Shown: piece after piece, positions 61,939 to 64,000 of the stretch
Layout of the letters: the number at the start of each line of letters is the position of its first letter
Position numbering within the stretch: position 1 is the first letter of the stretch
Source: Mucilaginibacter sp. UR6-1
Lineage (GTDB): Bacteria > Bacteroidota > Bacteroidia > Sphingobacteriales > Sphingobacteriaceae
NCBI RefSeq assembly: GCF_020880975.1
Contig: NZ_JAJIWP010000003.1
Coordinates: 744,001 to 808,000, forward strand
Length of the DNA stretch: 64,000 nucleotides
Reading direction: 5' to 3'
Program-made: the position numbers and the translations under genes
The notes under the pieces: generated by a model
Seen by the model: the letters and a program-made list of their open reading frames with translations, nothing else
Databases searched by the model: none
What the model was told of the DNA's origin: nothing

Positions 61939-63267
61939 TTATTTAGGCAGTATATGCTTAAAAATATCATTACCGAAGGCGAACAGCATCAGCGATATCA
62001 GCATTACAAAGCCAACAAGCTGTGCACGCTCCAGGAATTTATCGCTCAATGGCTTGCCCTTTATCATTTCGATAAGCAGGAACAGCGCATGGCCGCCATC
62101 AAGTGCCGGGATAGGCAACAGGTTCATTAATGCCAATACCATTGACAGGAGGCCTGTAAGGCTCCAGAAACGGGCCCAATCCCAGTCGCCGCCATAAAGG
62201 GTAGCAATGCCAATCGGGCTCGATACAGCTTTTGTAGCCTTTACTTTACCGGTAAACAGCTTGCCCAAACCCTTTGCATTATCCTTAAAAGAGGTTATGG
62301 CACGCTCGGCACCAATTGGCAGCGAGGCAAAGAAGCTATAATTGATCGTTTTCTCAGGAATATCAAATTTGTTTTGAAAACCGATAGTACCCTCTTTGCT
62401 CACCTGCGAGTTTAGTGTTATTATCTTGCTGGCGCGGTTAACGGTAAGAGCTACCTGTTTGTTTTTATGTTGTTTAAGCTCCTTTTGCAGTTCATCCAAA
62501 AAAGTTACCGGTTTGCCGTCAATAGCGGTTATCACATCGCCATGGGCTAACCCGGCCTTTTTGGCACCGCTGTTAGGTGCAAGGCTGTCAACCAATATTT
62601 TTGAGCGGGGCATACGGCTAATAAACTGCTCTATACCCAGATCAGACACATCGTTTAATATATCAGCAGGAATAGTAACATCCAGCTTTTGATCACCGCG
62701 TTGTACATTCAGCGTAGCGTTATCTATCAGTACTTTTGAGCTAATGATATCATCAAAGCGATCAACAGGTTTACCGTTTATAGCGTAAATTTTATCGCCG
62801 GCACGCAGGCCTATCTTTTCGCCAATGGTACCGGGTACAATGCCGTATTTAATATCGCTGTTAGGGATGTATGTTTCTCCGTATTTTACGGTAAGCATCC
62901 AGAAGATGAAGATACCTACAATAATATTGACGATAATACCGCCAAGCATCACAATAAGCCTTTGCCATGCCGGTTTCGAGCGGAACTCCCAGGGTTGCGG
63001 TTCGCCGGCCATCTGTTCAGTATCCATTGATTCATCAATCATACCGGCAATTTTAACATAACCGCCCAACGGCAGCCAGCCTATGCCGTACTCTACGCCT
63101 TTATATTTAAATTTAAACAGGCTGAAATTCCAGGCATCAAAAAAAAGGTAAAATTTTTCAACCTTGATGCCAAAAGCGCGGGCGGCAATAAAGTGCCCAA
63201 ACTCATGTAAAATTACCAGGATTGAAAGGCCAAGCAGTAACTGGCCTATCATTACTATTACGTCCAT
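61939..63267 (-). CDS. rseP: Site-2 RIP metalloprotease
   Basis: Intramembrane zinc protease that cleaves anti-sigma factors or other membrane proteins. 442 residues: first membrane helix with HEFGH (21-25), GYVKIAGM (69-76) region, two PDZ domains (about 130-205 and 210-290: APNSGAKKAGLAHGDVI), and the third zinc ligand Asp390 in NLLPIPALDGGH followed by the last helices. Two PDZ domains as in E. coli RseP. No rseA-type gene in the window. It is 3 bases after dxr on the same strand, a pairing common in many genomes. Confidence 0.96.
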   Translation of the reverse strand: MDVIVMIGQLLLGLSILVILHEFGHFIAARAFGIKVEKFYLFFDAWNFSLFKFKYKGVEYGIGWLPLGGYVKIAGMIDESMDTEQMAGEPQPWEFRSKPAWQRLIVMLGGIIVNIIVGIFIFWMLTVKYGETYIPNSDIKYGIVPGTIGEKIGLRAGDKIYAINGKPVDRFDDIISSKVLIDNATLNVQRGDQKLDVTIPADILNDVSDLGIEQFISRMPRSKILVDSLAPNSGAKKAGLAHGDVITAIDGKPVTFLDELQKELKQHKNKQVALTVNRASKIITLNSQVSKEGTIGFQNKFDIPEKTINYSFFASLPIGAERAITSFKDNAKGLGKLFTGKVKATKAVSSPIGIATLYGGDWDWARFWSLTGLLSMVLALMNLLPIPALDGGHALFLLIEMIKGKPLSDKFLERAQLVGFVMLISLMLFAFGNDIFKHILPK

Positions 63268-63270
63268 TTA

Positions 63271-64000
63271 TTAGTTTGTATCAAGTTGTAAAGCCTTTAA
63301 CGGCAAAGTTTGTATTAAATTTTGTGCTAACATGCGTGTCTGTCTGTCAGTTTCCAGGTAGTTATGCAGGGTAGGCGTTTCAATAAACTCCATTTTTTGC
63401 ATACAGGCCTCAATAACATCGCTCATAGCCAAAAAGCCGGTTTGCCTGTTTAAAAAGGCTGCAACGGCTACCTCATTGGCCGCGTTAACTATACAGGGCA
63501 TATTACCACCTGCTTGCAGTGCATCAAATACCAAACCAAGATTACGGAATGTCTTTATGTCAGGCTGTTCAAAGCTAAGCGAGGGGTAATCGGTAAAGCT
63601 GAAACGCTTAAAATTATTAGCTATCCGTTCCGGATAACCCAAAGCGTATTGTATCGGCAATTTCATATCAGGCAGGCCCATCTGTGCTTTGATCGATCCA
63701 TCCTGAAACTGAACCATAGAGTGAATGATGGATTGCGGATGCACGATCACCTCAATTTGCGAGGGTTGCAAATCAAACAACCATTTGGCTTCAACCACTT
63801 CAAGGCCCTTATTCATCAGCGAGGCCGAATCAATGGTGATCTTGGCGCCCATTACCCAGTTGGGGTGCTTCAGGGCATCTTCACGGGTAACATTGGCCAA
63901 ATACGCGGCATCCCTGCCACGGAACGGGCCGCCCGATGCGGTCAGGATGATTTTTTCTATGGGATTTTGTTCTTCACCAACCAGGCATTGAAATATGGCC
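63271..64000 (-). CDS. dxr: 1-deoxy-D-xylulose 5-phosphate reductoisomerase, N-terminus cut by window edge
   Basis: Second enzyme of the MEP pathway, giving MEP from DXP with NADPH. About 242 C-terminal residues are visible. The reading frame continues to position 64000 with EEQNPIEKIILTASGGPFRG, HPNWVMGAKITIDSASLMNKGLEVVEA, VIVHPQSIIHSMVQFQDGS and IVNAANEVAV, all Dxr blocks. The N-terminal NADPH domain lies beyond the window. Precedes rseP by 3 bases. Confidence 0.95.
   Translation of the reverse strand, partial: AIFQCLVGEEQNPIEKIILTASGGPFRGRDAAYLANVTREDALKHPNWVMGAKITIDSASLMNKGLEVVEAKWLFDLQPSQIEVIVHPQSIIHSMVQFQDGSIKAQMGLPDMKLPIQYALGYPERIANNFKRFSFTDYPSLSFEQPDIKTFRNLGLVFDALQAGGNMPCIVNAANEVAVAAFLNRQTGFLAMSDVIEACMQKMEFIETPTLHNYLETDRQTRMLAQNLIQTLPLKALQLDTN

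Overview
The window is a stretch of chromosome from a member of the Bacteroidota, most likely the Sphingobacteriaceae (Mucilaginibacter or Pedobacter-like). I infer this from the protein set (DUF4199, DUF2027-Smr, BatA-type, M56-TonB fusion, GH20, GH53, KDO and ADP-heptose LPS genes, Tgt without zinc cysteines), from promoters of the TTTG-N18/20-TAnnTTTG type, and from many GC-rich palindromic intergenic repeats. No rRNA, tRNA, CRISPR array, prophage or transposase gene was recognised. Almost everything is chromosomal housekeeping; the accessory signal lies in the intergenic repeats.

Layout. 1-2632: thyA (partial), ispE, a beta-hydroxyacid dehydrogenase and a LapA-like membrane protein. 2633-3473: AT-rich gene-free gap. 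3474-6634: tgt-lptG-EamA transporter operon (minus). 6749-9079: glycosyltransferase, sigma factor and rsmG overlapping in series (plus). 9076-11321: M56/TonB fusion and BlaI repressor (minus) with three operator-like dyads, then dprA and a SixA-type phosphatase. 13093-18524: outer-membrane beta-barrel gene and the operon polX-rfaE1-gmhA-rfaE2-GT9, which makes ADP-heptose and probably transfers heptose in LPS core assembly. 18597-25110: sppA, folK, an Hpt protein, purS, pssA, rho, pyrF. 25403-29152: PNPOx-like protein, GH53 lipoprotein, DnaQ/GIY-YIG nuclease, small Imm32-like protein.

29215-30833 is the most unusual region: a nearly exact 679-bp direct repeat in two full copies plus a truncated third, each built from head, variable middle and tail modules, followed by a 26-unit CA microsatellite just beyond the yidC terminator.

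30917-44158: yidC, pyrG, an M23 lipoprotein, kdsB (with a palindromic repeat inside its 5' coding end), a deoxynucleoside kinase, trpS, plsC-gatC, an ABC ATPase, a small Cys protein, lysC-lysA and a cold-shock gene. 44217-56859: DUF92, methyltransferase, histidine kinase, Smr protein, DUF892-like protein, an unknown, M1 peptidase, YtxH, trxB, GH20, a lipoprotein with a basic RS tail and a CDP-alcohol transferase. 56946-64000: BatA-like protein, a dihydroorotase homologue lacking its metal ligands, an unknown acidic protein, DUF4199, a repeat cluster, rseP and partial dxr.

Functional themes are envelope biogenesis (LptG, KdsB, ADP-heptose, YidC, PlsC, PssA, RseP, SppA), pyrimidine metabolism (pyrF, pyrG, pyrC-like, thyA), isoprenoid synthesis (ispE, dxr) and DAP/lysine synthesis (lysC, lysA). 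No complete novel defence or mobile system was found. The strongest unexplained signals are the modular repeat array, the repeat inside kdsB, and two apparently active-site-deficient enzymes (dihydroorotase-like and PolX).
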